A stretch of DNA of 64,000 bases, from assembly GCA_011317545.1 (NCBI GenBank), contig WUJK01000016.1, positions 124,001 through 188,000 of the forward strand, given 5' to 3'. How positions within the stretch are numbered: the stretch's first letter is position 1; each line of letters starts with the position of its first letter. Positions 32,078 to 46,100 of this stretch are shown piece after piece. The notes beneath the pieces were generated by a model. That model was not told where the DNA came from. It searched no databases and saw only the letters and a list, made by a program, of their open reading frames with translations. Source of the DNA: Coniella vitis. Its lineage: Eukaryota > Ascomycota > Sordariomycetes > Diaporthales > Schizoparmaceae. The position numbers and the translations under genes are program-made.

Positions 32078-34213
32078 TATATATACTATACGTCGATTAT
32101 ACTAGCGATAACCTCACTAGTATAGCAGCCTAAGGGCGCTATGCTAGAGAGCTAGCCAGCTGCTAAGCTACTAATATAGCGTAGATATCCTTATAATAGT
32201 ATAGAGTAGTAGCTTAAGGCGCGTTAGAGATATACCTTAAGGCGTCTACTATTATTAATCCGTAAAAGTATATATCCTTCTACTAATAATAGCTAGCCCT
32301 TTATCTATAATTATAGATAATAGCTATTATAGCTAGTTATACCCCTACTATTATTAATAGCAGGAGTATAGCGCTATCTACTATATTTCTCCTATACTTA
32401 CTATAGCTTGTCTAAACTCCCTCCTCCTCCTCCCTTCTCCCTCCTCCTTTCTTAATCTATTATATAGCAGTATAGCAGTATTACTAACTATCGCCGCCGC
32501 TGTATTATATTCCCCTCTATAGTCCTAAGTATAGTAACTATTATTACTATTATTATAATACCTCCTAAAAAAGGAAGTAAGCGTATCTACCTTTCCTAAT
32601 CGAATATTAGGATTTATAATAGTCTACTAACGTTTTAAATTAATATATAGTTAAGTACGCTAAAGCGCGCTATACTGTAAATACTACTAATACCCGTATA
32701 GCTAAGAAACGTATAATACTCCTATTAATCTATATAAACTAGCCTAAGCTCCTATAAATACCGTATCTAGCGCTATTATAAAGTAGTATATCCTTCCTAT
32801 AAGATACCTATATAAATAGTATAATAAGTATAATATACTACGCTAAAGCTAAGTTCTAATACTACTAATTAACTACTACTAATAGGTATATTTACTAATA
32901 GAAACTAAAGCTATTAAAAAGGGTACCGCCCTTATAATATACGGTATACTCCTATATAGCGCTATAAAGCCGATTATTAACTTACTTAATAGTATTAATT
33001 ATATTTATAATAAAGATAAGGGCGATATAGATATCCTATAAAAGGCCCTTAATAATACCCTCGAGCTTAAGGACGAGGATAAGGGTAATACCGAGGCTAT
33101 TAAGGATAATACTAATAGCGAAGATAAGGTAGATTTACTCTAAGATAGCTAGGAATAGGCCGAAGATACCTCTAGTAATAAAGAGCCTACTATTAATATA
33201 TATATTAGTAATAATAACGCCGAAGAGGACGATAAGGAGGCCTATTAAGATAAAGCTAACGACGATAGTAACTATATTACTAATAGTAATACTAATCGTA
33301 CTTTTATAGATAATAGTAGTAATAGTAATAATAATAGTAACGATAACGATATCGGTATCGCCCGTACTACTACCGCCGGTAATACTAGTAATAAACGCCC
33401 TATACCTACCTCTACTCCTACTAATACTCCTATTACTAAGAAGCAGTATTCTACTATTATTACTTATAGTAGTAATACTAGGGCTAGGGCTATTAAGATA
33501 ATAGCTCCTATTAAAGCTAACCCTCCTTGTATTACCCGTATTATTAATACTATTATTACTATTAATACTTAGCCTAAAGCTAAGATTAATAAGAAGAAGA
33601 TTAGTATTATTAAGAATAAAGGTAAGGCTATTACTCCTATTACCCCTATTAAGCGTAAGAAGATATAAAAGGCTAATAAAGCTATTCCTAATAGCCGTTA
33701 TATTATAACCTAGTATAATATACCTTACGAATAATATCTAATCTCGGTAATTACCGGTAAATCGCTTAGCGATTACTAGGATATCGAAGGTAATACCCGC
33801 TACTAGCGCTATTAATATAAGGGCTATACCCCTTTAGCTAATTACCTAATAACCGTTAGCCGCTAGCTATATAACGCCTTATAGGAGGGTAAGGATAATA
33901 CCCCCTACTATATTATTATTCGTATAGCTAAGGAGGCCTACGATAAAGTATTAGCGGAGGGCTTTACTAAGTTGTTTAATAAGTCGGAGGAGGAGGTAGA
34001 GCCGGTTATATAGCCCTAGAAACGCCCCCGCTATATCCTACCCCGTTATTACTAGTAGTAGTAATACTAGCTATAGTACTAGCCCTAGTAGTATTAGCGC
34101 TAGGCTATTATAGCTAGTATTACTACTATTAGCGCTAATACTACCTATAAGCAGGAATACGCCCCTAGCGTTATAAGCTTATTATAATTACTTCCCGGCC
34201 TAATTACCCCTAC
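32078..34213 (+). repeat. Repeat A, copy 2: hybrid of copy 3 type (left) and copy 1 type (right)
   Basis: Up to about 34158 the sequence shares variants with copy 3 (for example AAGCAGGAATACG where copy 1 has AAGTAGGAGTACG). From 34213 on it matches copy 1 (TACCCTAAATACTCCCGCCGACC where copy 3 has TACTCTAAGTACTCCCGCTAACC). Only one private base (T at about 34171) interrupts the switch interval. Confidence 0.85.
32417..32453 (+). promoter_or_regulatory. Pyrimidine-rich tract upstream of repeat A gene, copy 2
   Basis: The same C/T tract as in copy 1, about 105 bases before the presumed start at 32558. It is conserved because it contains no CpA or TpG to mutate. Confidence 0.45.
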
Positions 34214-34292
34214 CCTAAATACTCCCGCCGACCGCTATACCGCGCTATACGCCCTTAATAACGCTATACGCTAGGTAATTAACTATATATAG
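32558..34292 (+). pseudogene. Degenerate plus-strand gene of repeat A, copy 2
   Basis: Counterpart of 2829-4560. The presumed start ATA is followed by PPKKGSKRIYLS. The same acidic, Asn/Ser-rich and Lys/Thr-rich tracts follow, and the same end segment EGFTKLFNKSEEEVEPVI lies near 33960-34013. It keeps a few more CpG sites than copy 1 in places. Differences from copy 1 are mostly transitions, with a net 3-bp length difference. Confidence 0.5.
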
Positions 34293-35031
34293 TTTAATAT
34301 ACTTTAGCCCTAGATAGCTTATAATATAGCTATAAACTACCCTAATAGCTAATAATATAAAATCCTAATTAAACCCGCTTTCCTATAAAATAGTAGATTA
34401 TATTATACCTACCGTATATATAGTAATAAGGGTATTATTTATAGAGAATCTTTATAGATTATTTCTAAAAAGGCAGACTATACTTAATAATCTATAAATA
34501 CCCTTTATAAATATATTTCGCGGAAAGGGGTATTAAAGGGCCCGGCTAAGCCTTTCGGCTAATCCCGTTACCTCCGCTTAGCTATTATATAATATACCTA
34601 ATATTAAGGCGAAAGCTTATTAAAATAGCCTATTCTATAATAATAGCCTATCCCTAGCCGGCTAAACCGATAGTAATACGCTTTAAAATCGCTATAATTA
34701 GTCTTTATAACTATAAAAAGAGCTAGCTATTAGTATTTTAGTAAAAGGGCCGGCTATATTATAATACGAAAGCCTAGCCCTTAAGCGCTATATTAGCTAG
34801 ATAAGACTACCTATTAATATATCTATTATATCTTCTTAAAGCTTCTAATTCCCTCTTAATATAAGGTCCGTATACCCGAGGTAATAGGGCTTATTACCCG
34901 CTCTATTAGGGAGAATATTATACCCCTCTTTATAAGGGTATTTATAAGCTTATTCCTAGCTATATCTATATAACCTAGGCTTTAGAGGATAGTTATTAAC
35001 CGTCCTTTTATAAAGTATTATTTATAAATAG

Positions 35032-38000
35032 CTTAAAAGCTTCGGAAAGCTTATTATAAGGTAATAAGTATATTACCCTATAATCCCTAGATAACCGAGG
35101 TATTATTTATATAGATAAATACCGCTAATAATACTATTTCTAGCGCTAGCCGTAGTCCTATAAGCGCTTTAACCGCTTTAGTATCGAAAACGTATAAGTA
35201 CTCGTAGAATACCCTAATAGTAATAGTAATAAATACCCTATCCCTTACTATAATATACTTATAGCTTACCCTACGCTCAAGTCCCTTCTAAACCTTAGAG
35301 CCGTTTATATATATTATTATAATATCCGGTAGTAGGGTTATATATTATATATTATAGCGTATAACTACTTCCTTTTTAGGGTAACCGATATTAGGGTTTA
35401 ATATAATATAGTTAGAATACCGGGGGGTTAATAGGGCCGGCTTAGGTATAATAGGAAAGCTATATATAATATCCGTAAGGCGTATATTAAATACCCTAAG
35501 GTTATATCCTATAGGAGCGTATATTCGTTTATAAAAGGGGTACCCTATATTTAATAGAATATATTATAAGCTAGCCCGGCGAACCGCTATTCTTAATATA
35601 AGCTTAGCTATAAGGAGGCCCGCTTTATAAAGGGCTATTATTATATATATTATCCTTTACGCCGGTAATACCCCTTTAGCGCCCTTTACTAATAGTTAAT
35701 CCGCCTTCTTAAGCTATATTATAAGTATATAGCCCGGTCGAAACTAAGTATCCGCTATATATATAAATATCGGGATAAATATCGCTATAACCGTTTTATA
35801 AAAGAACGTTATAAGGGGGCTATATTATACCTTCCTAAGGCTCCTAAGGTAAGCTATAATCTTCGCTATTTTATAAACCCTTTCCTTAATATACCTCCTA
35901 CCCGTAAAACGCTTATTAAACTAAAATCCTAGCTAATAAAAGCTAACTACCTTAGAATAAGAGGGTATATTAGTAATAAGCTTTATACGCCTACCGCTTA
36001 TTATAATAGCCGGCTATACCGCTTCCCTATACTTTAAAAAGTAGAAAACTTCCGTCTTCTCCGCTATAAACTATACTATATTCCTCGAAGCCTAATTATT
36101 AATATTTATTATATCCGTTTCTAATAATATTATATTTTTCTTTATACTATTAGATATATAAAGGAAGAGAATATCGTCTATATAATAGAAATACCTATTA
36201 CTACCTTATAGAATAAGTTTAGAGAGGTAGATTATATATAATACCGGCGAGAAAGGTAAGCCCTAGGGTATATTATATCTTACCGAGGAGAAACCTATTA
36301 TCGACCTATTTAAGCGGACCTATACTAGCTATATTATTAGGAAGGAGGCTATTAAACTTAATAATAAGAGTAGGAAATTAAGGATTTATAGCTATACGAT
36401 TAGTTTATTAGGGAGGATAATATTAAACGCCCTTTATATATCCCTAATTATTATTATAATAACCTACCTTCGGGAGAATACTAGCTCGATATTATATATA
36501 AGTATTATTATAAAGTTTATTATAAAGCGTTTTAATAACGCTTTATAATATTATAGGTTAAGGACCCCTTTAATAAATAGGATCTAGAAGAGCTTATATA
36601 TAATTAGCCTCTTAAGCCCCTTAGAAAAGGTAAAAAGGAGAGTAATAAGCTTATATAATCTAAGGCTATTTATATCCCTTTTACTTAGCTTAGGGTATAT
36701 CGATACCTTAGTATAGCACTAAGGTAGAGGAAAGTAACTTATAATAAGGTAATTATTATAAAGCCGAATTAAAAGGGGGCTAATATTATCCTAATACTCC
36801 TTTAATAAGGATATTAAAGCGCTATTTACCCTAGGAGAAGTAAATTTAACTTAGATAATATACTCCTCTACCTCCTTAGGTATAACCGTATAACCCTATT
36901 AGAAATAGGCTTTAAAGGTATCCTAGCTCTTAAATAGGTCCCTAATTAAATCGTTATCCCTAAAGAACCGTTATAAAATCTTATCCTATAGTAAGCTTAC
37001 TTTCTTAATAGGGTCCTTATATAATATACTATCCCCTATATATAATAGGGGAGTTTATAGTAGTATAGCTAGCTTATATTACCCTATTATCCTAAAGATA
37101 TCCGTATCTAAAGCTATTATATCGATCTTACCCTATTAAAAGGCTTACCGATATATTCGAATAGCCCCCTTAAAGGTATTCCTAGCTACCTAAAACTCCC
37201 TCGAATAAATCCGATAACTATATTAAGCCCTAATATATGCTTAATATACCTCCTCTACCCTATTATCCTATTAAAGGGCTTAGGAATAGGGTTATAACTA
37301 CCGCCCTATCGCCTTTAGGGCCCTACCCTAAAGGTAATCTAAGCGGGTTATTTAATCGTTTAGAGAAGCTAGGTTCTCTACTTATAAAAGGGGTAGTATA
37401 TCTATTAGCCCTATTTCTAGAAAGCCCTTAAAGGCCGGGAGGGATTATAAGTCTACCTATAATTATATTAATTATTCCTAGGGGAGCGGAGGATTACTAC
37501 CGATAGTTATAATAAGGGTCTTATAATTAGAATTAGTATATAGTTTAAAAGTAACCTTTATAGCTATATTAAGAATATTAGAGAAGATTAGGTTAAAAAC
37601 CCCCCCTTAGATATATATAAGGACGCCCGGGGTATTTATAAAGAATATATCTCTAAATAATATTTAATCTTTAACCCGGTTATTACCCCTTTCGTTAAGC
37701 TTACCCGGCTTATAAGGGGTATAGATTATATTAAAATCGCTTCTAACTACCTATTTTTATATAAATAGATTATTTAATATATAATCGAGTATTATATCCT
37801 CCTTAAGCGCTCGGTAAATATTAATTAGAAAAACCCTTAATACCTTTAGCTAAAGTCCGTCTCTTATAATAAGGGGCTATTATTACTTTATATATAGCTT
37901 ATAACCCCGTTATATATATATTAGGACCCGGGGCTTATTACCGAATAACTCTTACCGCTTTTCCTTATAATAGGCTATTAAATCCCCTCTTTAATTATCT

Positions 38001-38532
38001 ATTAATAAGAAAAGCTTATAAGTAAGATACCTCTAAATTCTCGTATTATATATCGTATATAGCTCCTAAACCTATATAATATCTACCCCCTGCTTAATAT
38101 AGAATATTAGTAGTATAATATAAATAGATTATTTCTTCCTTATATTCGCTTAAACGATTATAAAAAGAGCTCCCCGGCTATCGGAAGGGTATATCCTACT
38201 TATATATAGGGGGAGTAGTAATATTTAAGCCCCCTTAGGAGCTAAGGATTATAACTATATTATCGTTATCCTTAACTATATCCGCCGGGGGTATAAGCTC
38301 TCTCTTTATAGCGGGGCTAAGACCCTCCGGAGGCGGTATATTAGCCGGGTTAAGCTATAGCCGCTATTATAAGCCGGTCGGCGGTATATAGTTATAGATA
38401 TTATTATAAAGCCGCTTCTAGGAGGGGCTTTCGATAGATAGCTACTCCGTAGGCTTAATAGGGGGTTAAAGCTCCCGCTAGTTATTAATAGTATTTATAG
38501 CTATATTTATATTATTATAACGGGCCTTACTT
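35032..38532 (-). pseudogene. LINE ORF2, copy 2
   Basis: Counterpart of 5300-8800. Endonuclease SDFN loop at about 37747-37707, reverse transcriptase YIDD at about 36187-36162 and RNase H INGSK at about 35315-35293, all on the minus strand. No length change relative to copy 1 over this whole stretch, in sharp contrast to the Gypsy-2 region further right. Confidence 0.85.
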
Positions 38533-38607
38533 ATATTCCTAATCCTTTTAAGCTTAAAGATAAACGGGTAATAAAGCTACCTATTAATTATTATAGGGGT
38601 AATAGTA

Positions 38608-39134
38608 TATAACGGGCTAGCCCCTATAGGGCTCTAGGAATTAACTAGCGTTCCTATAGCTATCTCCGATATACGGAACCTTTCTCTTAGGCGGTTAAGG
38701 TAAAAGGTATATAATCTTCTAAATACGTTTTAGAAGATCTAGTTAACTTATTAGGTATATCGGGCGAAGGTAATATTATAGGTAGGCTTATAATATTACC
38801 TCCCTTCTCTCCCTTTAATAACGTCGGACCCTTAAAGCTTACCCGCAATATTACTTTATAAGCCGAAGTTTATACGGAAGGGGTATCTAAGACTTTTAGT
38901 ACTCCGTAGCTTAAACTTACGACCTTAGGATTTTATTTAGAAGATATATAACGGGCTAGCCCCTATAGGGCTCTAGGAATTAACTAGCGTTCCTACGGCC
39001 GTCTCCGACGTACGGAACCTTTCGCTTAGGCGGTTAAGGCAAAAGGTATATAATCTTCTAAATACGTTTTAGAAGATCTAGTTAACTTATTAGGTATATC
39101 GGGCGAAGGTAATATTATAGGTAGGCCTATAATA
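38608..39134 (-). mobile_element. TRIM, complete, copy 2
   Basis: Same 527-bp element as 8876-9402. LTRs at 38608-38795 and 38947-39134, polypurine tract at 38796-38817 (minus strand). A CpG/CpA difference from copy 1 lies in the internal region (CCCGCAATA near 38845 against CCCGTAATA). Confidence 0.85.
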
Positions 39135-40432
39135 TAATATAGCTAAAGTAGCTAGAGCGGACCGGCCCGTAGTAATTAATATACCTAGGGGGAAGTATAT
39201 AAACCTCCCCTTCCTAAGTATATTAAGCGTTAGAATAAGTAGGGCACCGCTTACTCCTTATATAATACTTAGTTAAGTAATAGTTAAGATAGCCGTTTAT
39301 ATAGAAAGAGAGCCTCTTTATTTTCTATACTAGCCGGGTATAGGGTAGATTAAAGATCTAGAAGGGTTATATTTCGTATAAGAAGGATACTAGCTAGGTA
39401 ATAATATTTATAATAGGGTTATATCCGTTTATAGAAAGCTTATAGGAAATAGGCTTAACTCCCGTTTATATTATAGCCTCCTCCCGGATATACTCCTTAG
39501 GAGAAACCCTTTAATACTTATCTTAAACCTCTTTATTAATAAGGTATAAAGCCTAGCTGGTAGGGGTTTTAATAACTACCGCTATATTAATTATAGGGAT
39601 CTAAAGCCGAATATAAATACCTAGCTTAAATCCTTAAAGGGGTAAGCCTATAAGCGTATTATAAGGGGTAGCCCTAAAGAGGATCCTTATATTCTATCCC
39701 TATTACCGGCTATATTAGGGGCTGGATTTTCGAGTATAATAAGCTAGCTCCGCCGGGAGGCTAATAGCTATACTTATAATAATAGCCTAGCTTCGACCCT
39801 TTTAGGGGTATTAGGCGGGTAAAGGTAGCTATTAGGGGTAGAGTATTACCTATAGAGTAATAATAGGAGGAGTCGGGTATATCGGAGTAAGCCGGCTAAT
39901 AGCCGGGTCCGATAAAAGATTTTTAAGCTTATACTTAGCTATAGCTAGGAGTTAGGAGTATACCCTCTTTATATAAAGACGCTCTTCGCTTTATAAAGGG
40001 CCTTTAAAGGTATTAACTAGTTTTCTTAAGGTCTCGTTTATTATAAGTAGGATTATCTCCCGAGCTATAAATATATAGTATACGCTTATAAGGAGGGTCT
40101 TAACTATATTAGGGGCGAGGGGGTTATCTTAATAAATAGTAATATCCTCCTATAACTATAGCGCGGTATTATAATACCTCTTTTATTATATAGGGGAGTA
40201 AATCGAATCCGTAATAAAACTAGTATCCGTCCTAGGTATTAATCCCTTAGGTAATAGCGAGCCGCTTTATATTATATCCGTAGGTATAGCCTCCTATAAG
40301 GCTATCCCGTAACCGAGTTTACCTATATATAAATAGGTTAGATATTAGTAAATTATTAGCAAAACTGTATATACCCTTAATAAAAGTAGGCGTATACGAG
40401 AAAAGTATCGGGAAGGATAAGATTATACTTAT
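39135..40432 (-). other. Presumed 5' part of the LINE, unresolved, copy 2
   Basis: Counterpart of 9403-10700; no motif recognised. It carries two of the clearer CpG-type differences between the copies (for example CTGTATAT near 40375 against CCGTATAT in copy 1). Confidence 0.35.
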
Positions 40433-42622
40433 AAGCTAGGAGTAAACCTTATTATATAAGGTAATATTATCCTATAAGCGCTAGAGCTCCTCTTATATAA
40501 AAACCTTACTACCTATTAATAATAGCTCGTTATATACTATAATTTAGCTTATCTTTATTAATAGTAAAAGCTAGATTTGCTTACCGGCGAAGCGTTTATT
40601 AGATATATTATATAGTATATCCTGCTCCCTCCTTAAGAGGGCGTTTAAACGCTTACTAGCTACTCCTATATAATAGATTAGGTAGTATCGAAAATAAGCT
40701 ATCGTTTCGGACTAATAGACTTATCTCTCGGTAAAACGCTATAATATTATAAAATATTCGAGGTTCTTATAATCCGAGTAAATCGTAAATAATAGTATAA
40801 TACCCCTAAGCTTTATATCCTATACTCTTAAATAATTAATAATAACTAATAATTCCTTATTATAGATCTTATAATTATACTTTATAGGGCTTAAACGGCG
40901 TAAATAATATATTACCGGGCGGACGATATTATATTCGTCCCTTTAAGAGAGATAGCCGCCTAATAAATACCTAGAATAATCCGCTTCTAATACTATCTCC
41001 TTATCCGGATCCTATTAAATAAGTATAAGCTTATAAATAAAAAGGCGCTTTAGCTACTCGAATATAGCTTCTTCCTATTCCCTAAACCTAAATAAAACCC
41101 CCTTTTTAATTAAGGCTAGGAGGGGCCCTATAATTTCGGAATAATTAGCGATAAATTAACGATAGAAGTTTATAAATCCTAGGAAGCTATAAACTCCCTT
41201 AACTATCTTCGGAACCTCCTAATTATATATAGCGTATACCTTCTCGGGGTTTATATAAATCCCTACCCCCGCTTCGATAATAAAGCTTAAGTACTTTATC
41301 TCGGTTACGCCGAATTCGTATTTAGTAATATCTAAATTTAGACCTATTACTTCGAGAGTATATAATATTAGCTTTACCTTTACTCGATAATCTTTAGCTA
41401 TACCGTCGGTATATATTAGAACGTTATTAATATAAGCTAAATAGAAGATATTTAGATAAGGGCGTAGAGCGTTATTAATATAGCGCTAGAATATTATAGG
41501 AGTACTTATAAATCCGAACGGGGTTATTAGCTACTCGAAGAGGCTATACCTTATACGAAAGGCGGTCTTCTATTTATCTCCTTCCTTAATATAAAGCTTA
41601 TAAAACGCTATTTATATATTAAGCTTAGTAAAATATTTAACATTTATAATATTAGATAGGGTTTCTTTAATAAAGGGGAGCGGATAACGGTTAGCTTTTA
41701 AAATAATATTAAATATATAATAGTTTATATAAAAACGGAGGCCGCCCCTTAGTTTTTTAATAAAGATTATAGGAGCTCCTATTAAGGAGTTACTAGCTCT
41801 AATATAGCCTATATCGAATAGCTTAATAAGAGTCTTCCTTAGTATAATAAATTCTTCTTTAGATATCCCGTATAATAGGCCCTATAAGGCGTTTATAATA
41901 AACCTATCCGCCTTCTTATATAGCCGGATCTTATAATCTACTCCCTCTTTATATAGCGGTAGTATAGAAGCTACTTCCTTATTAAAGAGGTTTTAGAACT
42001 CGTAATACTCTAGGGGGAGTTTCTTATTAACCGAGGATTCTACTTTCGGTATTAGAGCCTTAGTAATATCGGCTATTATAATACTAAAAAACGTTATCTA
42101 AGTAGTATTTAAGCGTTTTATACGCCGAACTTCGCTTTAAATAGTAAGAGTATTAATAGATATATAGTTAAAGTTTATAACGTTATATCCTTATTCCTAA
42201 ACCTCTAATCCTCCGGCTTATCTAATATTTAAGTAGTACTTATAAGCTATATATATTACCCTTTCTCTTCCTATCTAAGGTTTTCCTAAAATAAGGTTAT
42301 ATTAAAGGCGGGGGATTATATAAGCCTAAATACGATATAAATACCCGTTTAAATCTATATTAAGGTAGGTTATATAGCGGATAATAGGCTATTTATACGA
42401 TATTCTCTCCCTTAACGATTAATAAAGGATCTTAAGCGAGATAGGTATATACGGAAGTCCTAACTTATATATAAGCGTCTCGCTTATAGCAGAATAATAG
42501 TTATAGCTAGAGTTAATAAATATTAGGATAAATAGAGTTAAATTATAAAATAGATCTATTATAAAATAGTATCTATCTATCTAATGCTTTACTTTTTATA
42601 AGCTAAAGTTAAGACTTATAAG
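40432..42622 (-). pseudogene. Gypsy-1 chromovirus pol (protease, RT, RNase H), copy 2
   Basis: Counterpart of 10700-12890 at +29732: RNase H YSDYKNLEYF at about 40782-40747, RT YINNVLIYTDG at about 41437-41397, protease INSSYNYYSAISE at about 42500-42420. Near-identical to copy 1. Confidence 0.85.
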
Positions 42623-42627
42623 CTCCT

Positions 42628-43110
42628 TGTTATAATCCACGTTTATACAGGTCATAGGAACAGGCCAGCGCAACTATATACTAGCAAATCGGAACCTTAA
42701 CGGACCGATAGGGATCTCTTATATAATAAAGTTATACTAGATAATATAACTAGGGTTAGGGTTATATAGGATAAGGGTAGACCGCAAGGACCGCACTACG
42801 ACTCTATCGACTTAGACCGCAATAGTCGATAAGCGATATCGTCGGTCTAAGGTACTATTTAGGGAATAGCAGTTAATAATAGAAGGATATAAGGATAGGA
42901 GTTTATAGCTTAATATTAGATAGTTTCCTTATAATCTTTAATTATAAATCTAAGTATTATTTTATATAATAGGGTAATCCCTCTTAATTACTTATAATAC
43001 TTAATATTACTCGATAAACGTACGGAGACTTAAAGGTAATACTTCCCCGCCTGCTAATATATAACTTATAGGTACTTCCAGAATCAGGGATTTAGGTAAG
43101 GATTATTATA
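42628..43110 (+). repeat. Gypsy-2 5' LTR, copy 2
   Basis: Same limits as copy 1. It keeps CATAGGAACAGGCCAGCGC where copy 1 has TATAGGAACAGGCTAGCGC, and has lost a TG (TATACTAGC) that copy 1 keeps (TATGCTAGC): each copy has mutated independently since duplication. Confidence 0.92.
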
Positions 43111-43111
43111 T

Positions 43112-46100
43112 TTTTATAACTCTTATTTAGGATAGTCTATATATACCTCTTAGGTAATATTAAGTATAGTAATAGCTCCTTAAACTCCTACCCCGTTTAC
43201 CTTAGGAGAAGGACGTTACTAGGTTATAACTTAGGAAGATATAATATACTAATTAATCGAACTTACTTAATAACTCGTTATACTCTAGTAGAACTAGGAG
43301 TAATAGAATCGTACTATCCGTAGGCAGGCCTAATAGCTCGAATAATACTAAGCTATAGCCGCTATACCCCTAGCGCTTATTATTTAAAATATTAGTAACG
43401 GCTATAAGATAAATAAACCTGCTATATATAACGGTAATTAAAAGACGCTTTAAGGGTTCCTTACCTATTATAAGGTATACTTCTTATATAATATAGCTTA
43501 ATTCTCTATTAAACCCGATAAAGTTATCCTAGCCGGTATATAACTCGAAAAAGATACGCTTATCTAGTACGAACCCTTACTTCGTAACTATATTAAATAC
43601 CTAAGTAACCTCGATTAACGTAAAACGATTATTAAGAATATATTCGATTTATTCGTAGGATTCGAACGTATCCTTAAGGAAATATTTAGCGATTCTAATA
43701 AAGAATAAACTATAGTATAATAACTTATAGAACTTAAGCAGAATAAGTCTGCTTTAGCCTATATAATCCGCTTTAAGTAACTCTTAATACGCCTCCCTTA
43801 GGAAGATAAGAACCTTATAGAATATTATTATAGAGGATTTAAGGATAAGGTTAAGGACGAAATCTCTAAGTAGGATTAGCCTAAACATTTTACGATATTT
43901 AGTAATAACGTTATCCGTATCGATAACCGTTTCTACGAAAGATATATAGAGAAAAGCAAGAAAGGAGGAAGCTATATTATATAGAGGAATTACGCTAATA
44001 TAGGATAGCGGATTTAATAAATAATTAACCGTAGCTTCTAATAATAAAGTATAGTAATTAGCGGTATTATATATATAGGACCTATAGAGCTCGATATAGC
44101 TTAGCGTAAACCTATAAGTAAGGAATACTTTAATTATAATAAGATAGGCTATTTCGTATAAGAATACCGATAACCTAAGAAACCTAGAGAATTTAAGAAA
44201 GTCCCGAAGGACGATAAGCTAATATCCTAATATATAAGACTATAGACTCTACTCCTAGCTAAAACTAGCTTCTAGAGTAAGTATCGGATAATTCGATTAT
44301 AGACTCCTTAACTAGACCTTCTATTATAAGGATAATTATATAATATACCTCTCGGTAAAGTAAGGCTTAGGATAATTCCCTTAGAAACCTTATAAGGAAC
44401 GATAAATTATAATTATCTAGAGAATACCCCTCTCTACGGATAACGGTTTATTCGAAAGATTAGTAATAGAGTAATAAGCCTAGCTTACTAGGGAATACCC
44501 CTATTAGCGTAATATAAAAGGGTATAAACTACCTAACGAAACGGATATCTTGTAGAGTAATATTACGGAAATTATAGAATAATAGGAAACGCTCTATATT
44601 AATTAGGATACTAGCGCCTAAACTATTAATAAAGAAAACGAGCTTAGAATTAAAAAGCTCTATAAACGGAGATATCGATAAAGGAGATATATACTACCTT
44701 ATCTACGGTATTATACTTAAAGAACTATTCCGAATAATATCTTATTAAGACGAAACCCCCCTTATATAAAAAGACGTTGCGAATTAATTACCTCTACGAA
44801 AAATACTATTAGATTATATAATTTGCCTATATTATATATAATTGTAGATAATACTTTAAATATAAGGTAATTAACGAATAGTTCCCTATACGCGAGATAG
44901 GGTATAGTATTATCGCTTATAACGACGGATAATAGCGATTATTATAAAGTACTTAGAATAAGGGGAAACTACGCTAGTATTAGCCTTATATATAATACCC
45001 CCTACGAATATACTATACGATAAGTAAATAGTACTAATATACGATACCCTAATGCGTACCTTACGCGTAAGAAAAAGCGCCCGACTGGTATAGAATACGC
45101 GAATAAAAGCGAAGGGAAAAGCGCGCGTAAAGCCCGTATATACGGAACCTATATACTATAGCTTCTATAAGAGCGTAGACTATATAGAATATATAGCAGA
45201 TAAGTACGAATCTACTATATTATTAAGAATAGCGAAACCCGGAGTATAAACTCCGTTACCGAAGAAGAAAATTAAGCGCGCTTATAGTAATAAGCCGTAA
45301 TATATATACGATACGGAATATAATAAGCTAAGAACCTAGTATAGATAATAGCCCTTAGAGTATAGTAAGAATAGTAGAACCTAAAAGGTAAGATCGCTTA
45401 TAAGGGATAATAAGCGATTAGGATTTATAATAAAGTCCCTCTATACGATAGATAGCTCGATATACGAATATTTAAAAATCGTAGTACGAATTAACGATAA
45501 ATACTATATAATACTCCTAGATAGCGGAGTATAAGGAAACTTTACATCCCTAATGCGTTATTAATAAAGAACGGATACCTTAGAAGAAGAAGATAAAACC
45601 CTATAAACTTAGTACTATAGAAGGTATAGAAGTCGCTTATAGCTAAGGTATTATCGATATAGAATCTAATTAATTACTAATTATAATCTATAGATATATA
45701 ATTACTAATAAACTTCGATATTACGGATATTATATAATACGAGCTAATCTTAGGTATATTATAATTAAGAAAGGGAAAATCCTCGAATCGATTAAAACTA
45801 ATAGCTATATTTTATAGGATAAAGCGGATACCTAAGAAGCGGTTTATAATTAAAGGCGTAGGATCGGATTTAGTTACTAAGCGATATCTAGATAATAGGG
45901 GCTTAAACGAATTTATATATACCTCTAAATCGAGAAGAGCTAAGGCGATAGCTACCTTAGGATACGATAAACCTCGATAGCTTATAGAGAATAATCTAGC
46001 GATAGTTAATACCTAATAGAATAAGGGATATAATAGATTAGGATATAATATAATAGGATTCTATAGATAGTAGGATATATTATCGCGATAAGTTTAAGAA

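Larger units (their letters stand above)
34292..40432 (-). mobile_element. Non-LTR retrotransposon (LINE, Tad1-like), copy 2
   Basis: Same element as 4560-10700 at +29732, near-identical, including the TRIM insertion at 38608-39134. RNase H, YIDD and endonuclease motifs are unchanged in position and decay. Isolated transitions separate it from copy 1 (for example CAG at 5295 against TAG at 35027). Confidence 0.7.
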
